DNA from: an uncultured Lachnospiraceae bacterium
GTDB taxonomy: Bacteria > Bacillota > Clostridia > Lachnospirales > Lachnospiraceae
Reading direction: 5' to 3'
DNA: 13,642 nucleotides
Assembly (NCBI GenBank): GCA_902803625.1
Contig: CADCQV010000053.1
Coordinates: 1 to 13,642 of the forward strand
Shown: positions 7,444 to 13,642 of the stretch, piece after piece
How the letters are laid out: each line of letters starts with the position of its first letter
How positions within the stretch are numbered: the first letter of the stretch is position 1
Translations under genes and position numbers: made by a program
Notes under the pieces: model-generated
Told to the model about the DNA's origin: nothing
What the model saw: only the letters and a program-made list of their open reading frames with translations
Databases searched by the model: none

Positions 7444-9030
7444 ATGAAATGTTATAACTGCGGCTGTACACTGTCCACAGATGATTTCTGTACAGCCTGC
7501 GGGGCGGACGTAAAGACCTATAAGAGGATCATTCGTCTTTCGAACCGGTATTATAATGAGGGCCTTAGAAAAGCGAAGATACGCGATCTCACGGGAGCGG
7601 TATCTTCTCTTCGGCTGTCATTAAAATGTAACAGAAACAATGTTCAGGCAAGAAACCTTCTGGGTCTTGTCCTTTTCGAGACCGGCGAGATCGTTCCGGC
7701 CCTTTCAGAATGGATAGTCTCAAAAAATATCAGGGACAAAAAGAATATAGCGGACGATTTTCTCTCGGATATCAGGAACAATCAGGCGAAGCTTTCCGGC
7801 TACGATACCCTTATCCGGAAGTATAACCAGGCTCTGTCCTATGCGCAGCATGACGATCTGGATCTTGCGGTGATACAGCTGAAATCCGTTGTGGCCAAGA
7901 ACCCGGCTTATCTTAGGGCGGTGGAGCTTCTCTGTCTCATCTACCTGAAAAACGAGGATTGGGTAAAGGCAAGGAAGTGCGCTGAGCGCGGGCTGAAAAC
8001 AGATGCCGGGAATACCAGGCTAAAGACCTACTTAAGCGAGGCGGAGAAAAGAATAGCGGAGAAGGAGAATGCTTCCGGCAGGAAGCCCTCCAGGAGACGT
8101 AAGGATGAGGCCATAAGCTATACCAGCGGAAATGAGACCATCATCCAGCCTCTCAATGATTCCGAACGAAGCGGCGGTCAGACCATAATAAATATTCTGA
8201 TAGGACTTCTGGCGGGCGCAGCCCTTATGTGGTTTCTGGTTCTGCCTGCAAGGATACAGGTAAAGGGGAATGACGTGAATGCACGTCTTAAGGAGGTCTC
8301 CGAGGAGCTTACCAAAAAGAACGCTGATATGGACGAGCTAAATGAACGGATAGAGGCTCTGCAGGAAGAGAGCAAGGGTTATCAGGATGCCCTCTCCGAA
8401 TACACGGGTAATGAAGGTGTGCTGGAGGACTACAATAATCTCCTGGCAGCGGCGCTTAGCTATATGAATGATCCCGAAGATGCGCTGGGGGCTGCGGAGA
8501 GTCTGGAAAAGATAAAGAAGACAGAGGGAAAGGACGTTTCCACGGAGTTTTCCTCCCTGTACGACTATTTAAGCAGCAACGTTTCCTCAAAGGCTGCGGA
8601 GCAGTACTTAAAGAGCGGAACGGACAAATACAATCAGGGTGATTACGAGGGAGCCATTGATGACCTTACGGAGGCCTGTGATCTGAATAAGGAAAGCGAT
8701 GAAGCCCTTTATTATCTCGCACAGAGTTACTCAAAGAATGACAATAAGGATAAGGCGACGGAGCTCTTTAACCAGCTCATAAGCTCCTTCCCCGACTCTG
8801 AATTCAAATCCAGGGCTGAAAGCTTTATTAATCAGGGTGAGGAAGACAACGAGGAAGCGGTTGTCGAGGTGGAAGCTCCCATTCCGGCACCAAATCCTGC
8901 AGACCAGACCGCTCTTCAGGCAGCGCTTGCAGCAGCACAGGCACAGCAGGACGCGGCAGCCGAGGCCCGGCAGAATGCGGAGGCTGCACAGCAGAACGCG
9001 GATGCGGCGGCACAAAATATCGGACAGTAG
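7444..9030 (+). CDS. membrane-anchored zinc-ribbon TPR protein
   Basis: Protein of 528 residues with a clear modular build. Residues 3-19 form a zinc ribbon (CYNC then CTAC). Residues about 30-205 are helical TPR-like repeats, including QARNLLGLVLFETGEIVPAL and NPAYLRAVELLCLIYLKNED. A basic stretch RKPSRRRK near 211-218 precedes one membrane span at about 248-267. Next are a coiled coil (about 273-317) and a second TPR block (about 383-462, including KYNQGDYEGAIDDLTEACDL). The tail (about 467-528) is proline- then alanine/glutamine-rich. The positive-inside rule puts the zinc ribbon and first TPRs in the cytoplasm and the coiled coil, second TPRs and tail outside. The start follows the 48-residue ORF stop directly, with AAGGA at 7429-7433. 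The exact function is unknown; a protein-protein scaffold is the natural inference. It belongs to the same probable operon as the DUF342, GH3 and PilZ genes. Confidence 0.8.
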   Translation: MKCYNCGCTLSTDDFCTACGADVKTYKRIIRLSNRYYNEGLRKAKIRDLTGAVSSLRLSLKCNRNNVQARNLLGLVLFETGEIVPALSEWIVSKNIRDKKNIADDFLSDIRNNQAKLSGYDTLIRKYNQALSYAQHDDLDLAVIQLKSVVAKNPAYLRAVELLCLIYLKNEDWVKARKCAERGLKTDAGNTRLKTYLSEAEKRIAEKENASGRKPSRRRKDEAISYTSGNETIIQPLNDSERSGGQTIINILIGLLAGAALMWFLVLPARIQVKGNDVNARLKEVSEELTKKNADMDELNERIEALQEESKGYQDALSEYTGNEGVLEDYNNLLAAALSYMNDPEDALGAAESLEKIKKTEGKDVSTEFSSLYDYLSSNVSSKAAEQYLKSGTDKYNQGDYEGAIDDLTEACDLNKESDEALYYLAQSYSKNDNKDKATELFNQLISSFPDSEFKSRAESFINQGEEDNEEAVVEVEAPIPAPNPADQTALQAALAAAQAQQDAAAEARQNAEAAQQNADAAAQNIGQ

Positions 9031-9040
9031 AAAGGATGAC

Positions 9041-11524
9041 ATGGACACAAATAATGGTTTCAGTACCCCGGAGGAGCAGCCTCACGAACGTATCCACCGG
9101 GAGGTGGCAAGAAAGGCAGCTTCAGATGGCATAGTCCTTCTGGAAAACAGGGAAAATGTACTGCCCCTTGAAAAGGATGCGGCAATAGCACTGTACGGAC
9201 GCGGTGCCGTGAGAACCGTCAAGGGAGGAACCGGAAGCGGGGATGTGAACGAGAGAGAGGATGTCTCTGTTTACGATGGCCTGAAAAAGGCTGGTTTCCG
9301 TATTTTAAATGAGAAGTGGATAGAGGACTATATACGGGAGTACGAGGAAAAACGTATCGTCTGGCGTGACGCCCTGCTTAAGGAGGTAAGGGAGTCAGAA
9401 AGAGGCATGGAGGGCTTTTTTGATACCTATGCAGCCCGCCCTTTCCCGGCACCTGTCGGTCCCGGTCCGGAAAAAGAGGATACGGATATAGCACTCTATG
9501 TTATCAGCCGGATTTCGGGTGAGGCTGCTGACAGGCGGAACATAAAGGGAGATTATTACCTTACCGATGAAGAGGAAAAGTTTCTTGACGACCTCTGCAG
9601 GCTTTATGACAAGGTCATAGTCATCCTGAATACCGGAGGGATCCTGGATCTTTCCTTCATGGATTCCCATAAGAATATCTGCGGACTCATATTCTTTGGT
9701 CAGGCAGGAATGGAGGGAGGAAATGCACTCGCGGATATCATATGCGGAAATGTTTCCCCGGGCGGACACCTGACCGACACCTGGTGCTATGATTACGAGG
9801 ATTATCCCGGAGCGGCGGACTTCTCCTTTATGAATGAGGATCTGACCACCGAGAAATATGAGGAAGGTATCTATACCGGATACAGGTACTTTGATTCACT
9901 GGGGATACCGGTGCGCTACGGCTTCGGATACGGTCTTTCCTACAGCGAATTCAGTCTGGATGCGGAGGAACCGGAATATAAGGACGGGGTGGTTTCGCTG
10001 CCGGTGGTTGTGACCAATATCGGCGATGTTCCCGCGAGAGAGGTTCTGCAGGTCTATGTTTCCTGTCCCCAGACCGGACTTGAGAAGGAATTCAGGCGGC
10101 TTGCCGGCTTTAAGAAAACCGGCCTGATCCCTTCCGACGGGAGCGAAAAGCTTACTATAGAAATCCCCTTAAAGCTTCTTTCATCCTATGATGAGGAGGA
10201 AGCAGCCTGGGTTTTGGAAAATGGTTTCTACGGCATCTGGTGCGGCTTTTCTCTTGACAAATCCGCATTGGTGTCATTACTTTCTTTGGATAAAAGGGCT
10301 GTTGTCGAGAAATGCAGGAATCTTTGTACAGCCGAAGCTGCCATAAGGCTCTTCTCCGTTCCTCCGGAAGAGAGGGAGGAGATCAACGGTAAATGGATAG
10401 AAAAGGGTAAATCGGAAAATCTGCCTGTTCTGGAGATAGACGCCGATACCATTGTCGTCCGGGAAAACAGCTATGATATTAAGGTTAGCCCCGATGAAAG
10501 GGTGCGTTCCCTTGTTGATTCCCTGAGTACGGATAAGCTCATTTCCCTTCTTGTCGGAGCAATACATAAGAAAGGAAATGCCGAGGCAGTGGGATTCGGT
10601 TCATTCAAGGTGGCGGGAGGTGCCGGAGATACCAGCAGGGAGGCTGTTTCGGACGGTATACCCTCCATTGCAACAGCGGACGGCCCAGCGGGGCTAAGGC
10701 TGGATGAAAGATATACATTATCTGACGGAGAAATCAGGCCGAAGAGCTTTGTCCGTACCGTTGAGCATGGCTTCTTTGACACAGAGCCCGTTGATGAAAG
10801 CGGTGAGACCTTTTATCAGTTCTGTACTGCTTTCCCGGTGGGAACACTTCTCGCTTCCTCCTGGGATGAGGAGCTGCTCTTCGAGGTCGGTAAGGCCGTA
10901 GGAGAGGAGATGTCTGTTTTCGGTGTGGATCTCTGGCTTGCCCCGGGAATGAACATACACAGGAACCCGCTTTGCGGCAGGAATTTCGAGTATTTTTCCG
11001 AGGATCCCCTGGTCAGCGGGAAAATGGCGGCTGCCATAGTCAGGGGTGTTCAGTCCGTTGAGGGCGCAGGAAGCACAATAAAGCACTTCGCCTGCAACAA
11101 TGCTGAGGATAACAGATTCTTCTCGAATTCGGTACTTCCTGAGAGAAGCCTAAGGGAGATATACTTAAGGGGCTTTGAGATCGCGGTTAAGGAAGCCGCT
11201 CCTCTGGCTCTTATGAGCAGCTACAATAAGATCAACGGCGTTCATTCCGCAAATAACAGGGAGCTTCTCACAGCTATCCTGAGGGATGAATGGGGCTTTG
11301 AGGGAATGGTCATGACCGACTGGACAACTACCTGGTACGGCGACGGCTGCAGTGCCTCAGGCTGTGTGAAGGCCGGAAACGATCTTGTCATGCCGGGCAG
11401 AGCGGAGGATATTGAAGATATAAGCAATTCACTTAAAGAGGGTCTGATAACCCTTGACGACATTAAAGCAAACGCATACCGTATTGTCCGTACCATTTTG
11501 ATTACGGCAGGGCAGGACAGTTAA
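9041..11524 (+). CDS. GH3 beta-glucosidase with inverted domain order
   Basis: Glycoside hydrolase family 3 enzyme of 827 residues in which the usual C-terminal domain comes first. The N-terminal half has GIVLLENRENVLPL (about 27-40), GGTGSGDVN (about 63-71) and GFGYGLSYSEF (about 294-304), followed by a fibronectin-III-like region. The catalytic barrel lies in the C-terminal half: DGPAGLRL from D547, CGRNFEYFSEDP with R647, IKHFACN with K681/H682, and the nucleophile D760 in GMVMTDW. This arrangement and size are known from Butyrivibrio and Ruminococcus beta-glucosidases/cellodextrinases, which release glucose from cello-oligosaccharides. No signal peptide is seen, so the substrate must be imported. 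The frame stays open upstream to 8837, but ATG 9041 is the sensible start: it follows the TPR stop by 10 bases, has AAAGGA (9031-9036), and the extra upstream residues are arginine-rich shadow of the TPR gene. Exact substrate is uncertain (glucoside versus xyloside). Confidence 0.92.
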   Translation: MDTNNGFSTPEEQPHERIHREVARKAASDGIVLLENRENVLPLEKDAAIALYGRGAVRTVKGGTGSGDVNEREDVSVYDGLKKAGFRILNEKWIEDYIREYEEKRIVWRDALLKEVRESERGMEGFFDTYAARPFPAPVGPGPEKEDTDIALYVISRISGEAADRRNIKGDYYLTDEEEKFLDDLCRLYDKVIVILNTGGILDLSFMDSHKNICGLIFFGQAGMEGGNALADIICGNVSPGGHLTDTWCYDYEDYPGAADFSFMNEDLTTEKYEEGIYTGYRYFDSLGIPVRYGFGYGLSYSEFSLDAEEPEYKDGVVSLPVVVTNIGDVPAREVLQVYVSCPQTGLEKEFRRLAGFKKTGLIPSDGSEKLTIEIPLKLLSSYDEEEAAWVLENGFYGIWCGFSLDKSALVSLLSLDKRAVVEKCRNLCTAEAAIRLFSVPPEEREEINGKWIEKGKSENLPVLEIDADTIVVRENSYDIKVSPDERVRSLVDSLSTDKLISLLVGAIHKKGNAEAVGFGSFKVAGGAGDTSREAVSDGIPSIATADGPAGLRLDERYTLSDGEIRPKSFVRTVEHGFFDTEPVDESGETFYQFCTAFPVGTLLASSWDEELLFEVGKAVGEEMSVFGVDLWLAPGMNIHRNPLCGRNFEYFSEDPLVSGKMAAAIVRGVQSVEGAGSTIKHFACNNAEDNRFFSNSVLPERSLREIYLRGFEIAVKEAAPLALMSSYNKINGVHSANNRELLTAILRDEWGFEGMVMTDWTTTWYGDGCSASGCVKAGNDLVMPGRAEDIEDISNSLKEGLITLDDIKANAYRIVRTILITAGQDS

Positions 11525-11854
11525 ATGGGTGAAGAAAAACGGCGTGCTCAGAGGGAGCCGACTAATTACACAGCTCTATACTGCTCCGGAAACGGCGTGA
11601 GATCCGTAAAGATAAAGGATCTCAGCAAATCCGGGGCTGCGATAGTTTTCAAGAATGAGATCGAAGCCAAGGAGGGAGACGGCATTATTCTGTATTTTTA
11701 CGGAAATGAAACCGGAACCCTTATCTCACATCTTTTATGCAGGGTGGTGCGTCTCTTTAAGGACGAGGGACACTTTGCAATGGGAGTCTCCTTTGATCAT
11801 GACAGGGGTATAAGCAAGATCATGGAATATCTCGCGTCCCATTCCGGACAGTAG
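11525..11854 (+). CDS. PilZ domain protein (probable c-di-GMP receptor)
   Basis: Single-domain protein of 109 residues. It carries both halves of the PilZ cyclic-di-GMP binding signature: RxxxR at R6-R10 (RRAQR) near the N-terminus, and DLSKSG matching (D/N)xSxxG about 25 residues later. The remainder is beta-rich with CRVVRLFKDEGHFAMGVSFD, the usual barrel strand pattern, and a short C-terminal helix. There is no membrane span or second domain, so the effect is probably exerted by binding a partner. The ATG follows the GH3 TAA with no intervening base, and the SD-like AGGA lies inside the GH3 end, so translational coupling is expected. A gene for synthesis or breakdown of c-di-GMP is not present in the window. 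Ligand binding is inferred from the motif only. Confidence 0.85.
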   Translation: MGEEKRRAQREPTNYTALYCSGNGVRSVKIKDLSKSGAAIVFKNEIEAKEGDGIILYFYGNETGTLISHLLCRVVRLFKDEGHFAMGVSFDHDRGISKIMEYLASHSGQ

Positions 11855-11873
11855 ATTCCTTTAGTAAATCTTT

Positions 11874-11888
11874 ATTTCGCTTACTATA
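11874..11888 (+). repeat. second copy of the 15-nt valS-leader motif
   Basis: ATTTCGCTTACTATA occurs here and at 3111-3125, identical over 15 bases. At the valS site it is the right arm of a perfect 13-bp hairpin. Here only TAGTAA (11862-11867) remains to pair with TTACTA (11881-11886), so the palindrome is partial. Both copies are intergenic, close to the end of one gene and ahead of the next transcription unit. Confidence 0.55.
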
Positions 11889-11891
11889 ACT

Positions 11892-11990
11892 GCAGGCAGC
11901 AGATTCTTCCCGTCAAAATGCCGGGGTTTTCATACGTCACCTGCGGAACCGCAAGTGACTGTTCCGAATATACCCAGTCTTTTTTTCTTT
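11892..11990 (+). terminator. overlapping hairpins ending in a T-run: terminator or unknown RNA element
   Basis: Several helices can be drawn. GCAGG (11892-11896) pairs with CCTGC (11940-11944). CCCG (11909-11912) pairs with CGGG (11922-11925). GTCAC-c-TGCG (11936-11945) pairs with CGCA-a-GTGAC (11950-11959) around a GAAC loop. CGGAAC (11944-11949) pairs with GTTCCG (11961-11966). GACTG (11957-11961) pairs with CAGTC (11975-11979), directly followed by TTTTTTT and CTTT. The last is a weak 5-bp intrinsic terminator shape, fitting the end of the upstream operon. Several helices exclude one another. I recognise no known riboswitch class. Confidence 0.45.
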
Positions 11991-12015
11991 AGAGAGTATA
12001 CGAGAGAAAAAAAGA
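11978..12015. repeat. 11-bp A/T-tract inverted repeat
   Basis: TCTTTTTTTCT (11978-11988) is exactly complementary to AGAAAAAAAGA (12005-12015), with 16 bases between. The right arm begins a purine-rich stretch with GAGAGAAAA (12002-12010 and 12022-12030) and GGGAGAAAA (12032-12040). Its A-runs are spaced at roughly helical-turn multiples upstream of the groES promoter. It may act as a weak bidirectional stop signal, bent DNA or an upstream promoter element; none is proven. Confidence 0.4.
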
Positions 12016-12067
12016 GAATCTGAGAGAAAACGGGAGAAAATATCACATATTCTACTTATTTACCTGC

Positions 12068-12096
12068 TTGCAACATAGCCGGTAAAAAAGTATTAT
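12068..12096 (+). promoter_or_regulatory. sigma-A promoter of groESL
   Basis: TTGCAA (-35, 12068-12073) and TATTAT (-10, 12091-12096) lie 17 bases apart. Initiation is expected near 12102-12104, immediately before the CIRCE operator. This is the usual arrangement for HrcA-repressed chaperonin operons. Confidence 0.8.
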
Positions 12097-12108
12097 GTCT
12101 CTTGGTGA

Positions 12109-12135
12109 TTAGCACTCAAACAGAGTGAGTGCTAG
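12109..12135 (+). promoter_or_regulatory. CIRCE operator (HrcA binding site)
   Basis: TTAGCACTC, nine bases, then GAGTGCTAG. This matches the CIRCE consensus TTAGCACTC-N9-GAGTGCTAA at 17 of 18 arm positions, the final A being G. HrcA repressor binds this element and releases it on heat shock, so groESL here is very probably HrcA-controlled. hrcA itself is not in the window. Confidence 0.95.
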
Positions 12136-12164
12136 TAAACCGCCACAGATCAATTTTCACAAGG

Positions 12165-12181
12165 AACGGAGTACATCCGTT
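12165..12181 (+). promoter_or_regulatory. hairpin in the groES leader
   Basis: AACGGA (12165-12170) pairs perfectly with TCCGTT (12176-12181) around a 5-nt loop, between the CIRCE element and the groES SD (AAAGGAG, 12216-12222). There is no T-run after it, so it is not a terminator. An effect on mRNA stability is possible but unsupported. Confidence 0.3.
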
Positions 12182-12228
12182 CAATATAGAGTAATAAGTC
12201 TGAAATAATAAACGGAAAGGAGCACATA

Positions 12229-12519
12229 ATGAAATTAAAACCATTAGCAGACAGAGTTGTATTAAAACCCATTGAAGCAGAGGAGACCACCGCATCAGGT
12301 ATCGTTCTTCCCGGACATGAAAAGGAGAAGCCCCAGCAGGCAGAGATCCTTGAAGTAGGCCCCGGAGGAGTCGTTGACGGAAAAGAAATAAAGATGCAGG
12401 TAAAGAAGGGTCAGAAGGTTATTTATTCCAAGTACAGCGGAACAGAGATAGAGCTTGATGACAAGTCAAAGGTTATCATTGTTAAGCAGAGTGATATTCT
12501 GGCTGTAATCGAGAAATAA
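12229..12519 (+). CDS. groES: co-chaperonin GroES (Hsp10)
   Basis: Chaperonin-10 of 96 residues, a normal length. Seven copies form the lid of the GroEL folding chamber. The start MKLKPLADRVVLKPIEAEE is characteristic of the family. The mobile loop that contacts GroEL is visible as TASGIVLPGHEKEKPQ, and the core continues with AEILEVGPGG and KVIYSKYSGTEIELD. AAAGGAG (12216-12222) sits 6 bases before the ATG. The gene is first in the groES-groEL operon, transcribed from the promoter at 12068-12096 under CIRCE control. It is followed by groEL after 67 bases. No anomalies are seen. Confidence 0.98.
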   Translation: MKLKPLADRVVLKPIEAEETTASGIVLPGHEKEKPQQAEILEVGPGGVVDGKEIKMQVKKGQKVIYSKYSGTEIELDDKSKVIIVKQSDILAVIEK

Positions 12520-12553
12520 ACGTAACTAATCGGAACAGTTATCTGGAAACATT

Positions 12554-12565
12554 GGCAGATATGCC
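12554..12565 (+). other. short hairpin between groES and groEL
   Basis: GGCA-GATA-TGCC, a 4-bp stem with a 4-nt loop, lies in the 67-base groES-groEL spacer ahead of the strong groEL SD AAAGGAG (12574-12580). It is too short to claim a function. Confidence 0.2.
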
Positions 12566-12586
12566 TATCAGTAAAAGGAGAAAAAA

Positions 12587-13642
12587 ATGGCTAAGGAAAT
12601 CAAATACGGCTCAGAAGCAAGAGCCGCTCTCAAAGCAGGAGTTGATCAGCTGGCAGATACCGTAAGCGTTACCCTGGGACCCAAGGGAAGGAACGTGGTT
12701 CTTGACAAGTCCTACGGCGCACCGCTTATCACAAATGACGGTGTTACCATTGCGAAGGAGATCGAGCTTGAGGACGAGTTCGAGAATATGGGCGCACAGC
12801 TCGTAAAGGAAGTTGCCACAAAGACGAATGACGTGGCAGGTGACGGAACCACAACGGCTACCGTTCTTGCACAGGCTATGATAAATGAGGGTATGAAGAA
12901 CCTGGAGGCAGGCGCTAACCCCATGATACTCCGCAAGGGTATGAAGAAGGCCTGCGATGCTGCAGTTGAGGCTCTTAAGAAGATGAGCTCAAAGGTTTCA
13001 TCCAAGGATCATATCGCAAAGGTTGCATCCATTTCCGCAAGCGACGAGGAAGTAGGACAGATGGTTGCGGACGCTATGGAAAAGGTTAGTAACGACGGCG
13101 TTATCACCATCGAAGAATCGAAGACCATGCAGACCGAGCTCGATCTTGTTGAAGGTATGCAGTTCGACCGCGGATACGTTTCCGCTTATATGTGCAACGA
13201 TATGGATAAGATGGAGGCTAATCTCGAGGATCCCTACATTCTTATCTATGACAAGAAGATATCAACCGTTCAGGATGTTCTGCCTCTCTTAGAGCAGATC
13301 GTAAAGAGCGGACGTTCACTCCTCATTATCGCCGAGGATGTTGAGGGTGAGGCTCTTACCACACTCATCGTTAATAAGCTTCGCGGAACCTTCAATGTTG
13401 TTGCCGTTAAGGCTCCCGGCTACGGCGACAGAAGGAAGGATATGCTTCAGGACATCGCTGTTCTTACCGGCGGACAGGTTATCTCCAGCGATCTCGGCCT
13501 TGAGCTTAAGGATGCTACTGTTGATATGCTCGGCCGCGCTAAGAGCGTGAAGATCACCAAGGATGACACAACCATAGTTGACGGCGCCGGAAAGAAGGCT
13601 GATATCAAGGCCCGTCAGGCTCAGATAAAGACACAGATCGAG
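12587..13642 (+). CDS. groEL: chaperonin GroEL (Hsp60), 3' end outside the window
   Basis: The first 352 codons of chaperonin-60; the family is about 540 residues, so the gene continues beyond the window. It forms the double-ring ATP-driven folding chamber with GroES. The N-terminus MAKEIKYGSEARAALKAGVD and the motif VTLGPKGRNVVLDKSYGAP are typical. The ATP-hydrolysis motif GDGTTTATVLAQ has its catalytic aspartate at residue 86. The intermediate region (ISASDEEVGQMVADAMEKV) and the apical domain (EGMQFDRGYVSAYM, APGYGDRRKDML) are intact with no frameshift. AAAGGAG (12574-12580) lies 6 bases before the ATG. It is co-transcribed with groES. Confidence 0.98.
   Translation, partial: MAKEIKYGSEARAALKAGVDQLADTVSVTLGPKGRNVVLDKSYGAPLITNDGVTIAKEIELEDEFENMGAQLVKEVATKTNDVAGDGTTTATVLAQAMINEGMKNLEAGANPMILRKGMKKACDAAVEALKKMSSKVSSKDHIAKVASISASDEEVGQMVADAMEKVSNDGVITIEESKTMQTELDLVEGMQFDRGYVSAYMCNDMDKMEANLEDPYILIYDKKISTVQDVLPLLEQIVKSGRSLLIIAEDVEGEALTTLIVNKLRGTFNVVAVKAPGYGDRRKDMLQDIAVLTGGQVISSDLGLELKDATVDMLGRAKSVKITKDDTTIVDGAGKKADIKARQAQIKTQIE

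Noticed and set aside
12151..12165. Possible CodY box (AATTTTCACAAGG...) in the groES leader
   Set aside because: Only the first half matches AATTTTCWGAAAATT; the second half does not.
13065..13550. Two short + strand frames inside groEL
   Set aside because: Both are out of frame with the intact, conserved groEL reading frame.

Overview
The window looks like ordinary chromosome of a Gram-positive clostridial bacterium, most likely a Lachnospiraceae member (Butyrivibrio-like). The reasons are the topA-codY pair, a CIRCE-controlled groESL operon, AAGGAG-type ribosome binding sites, a domain-swapped GH3 beta-glucosidase of the kind known from Butyrivibrio and Ruminococcus, and heavy use of AGG/AGA and ATA codons. 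The family assignment is inference. All recognised genes are on the + strand. I see no tRNA, rRNA, CRISPR array, insertion sequence or prophage gene.

Layout. Positions 1-68 hold the last codons of an unidentified upstream gene. Next come topA (157-2259, DNA topoisomerase I) and codY (2271-3050, global nutritional regulator). A short intergenic region (3051-3164) carries a near-consensus sigma-A promoter and a leader that is almost entirely hairpins, ahead of valS (3165-5831, valyl-tRNA synthetase). It has no T-box. A tightly packed set follows: a FapA/DUF342 protein (5872-7287), a 48-residue unknown ORF (7297-7443), a membrane protein with a zinc ribbon and TPRs (7444-9030), a domain-inverted GH3 beta-glucosidase (9041-11524) and a PilZ protein (11525-11854). 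Stops and starts touch or nearly touch, so these five genes probably share one mRNA, possibly continuing from valS.

Positions 11855-12228 are non-coding but dense with signals. They contain a second copy of a 15-nt motif also found in the valS leader, a set of overlapping hairpins ending in a T-run (terminator or unknown RNA element), an A/T-tract inverted repeat with spaced A-tracts, and the groES promoter with its CIRCE operator. groES (12229-12519) and groEL (12587 to the window end, truncated) close the window.

How the genes work together. topA, codY, valS and groESL are housekeeping or global-control genes. The middle operon is the accessory part. It combines two proteins from families tied to motility, cell-surface or c-di-GMP signalling (FapA, PilZ), a probable membrane scaffold and a cytoplasmic cellodextrin-type glucosidase. 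A link between sugar use and surface or motility control is suggested by gene order only. The points most worth a second look are the structured valS leader, the repeated 15-nt element, the competing hairpins after pilZ, and the FapA-ORF48-TPR-GH3-PilZ operon.
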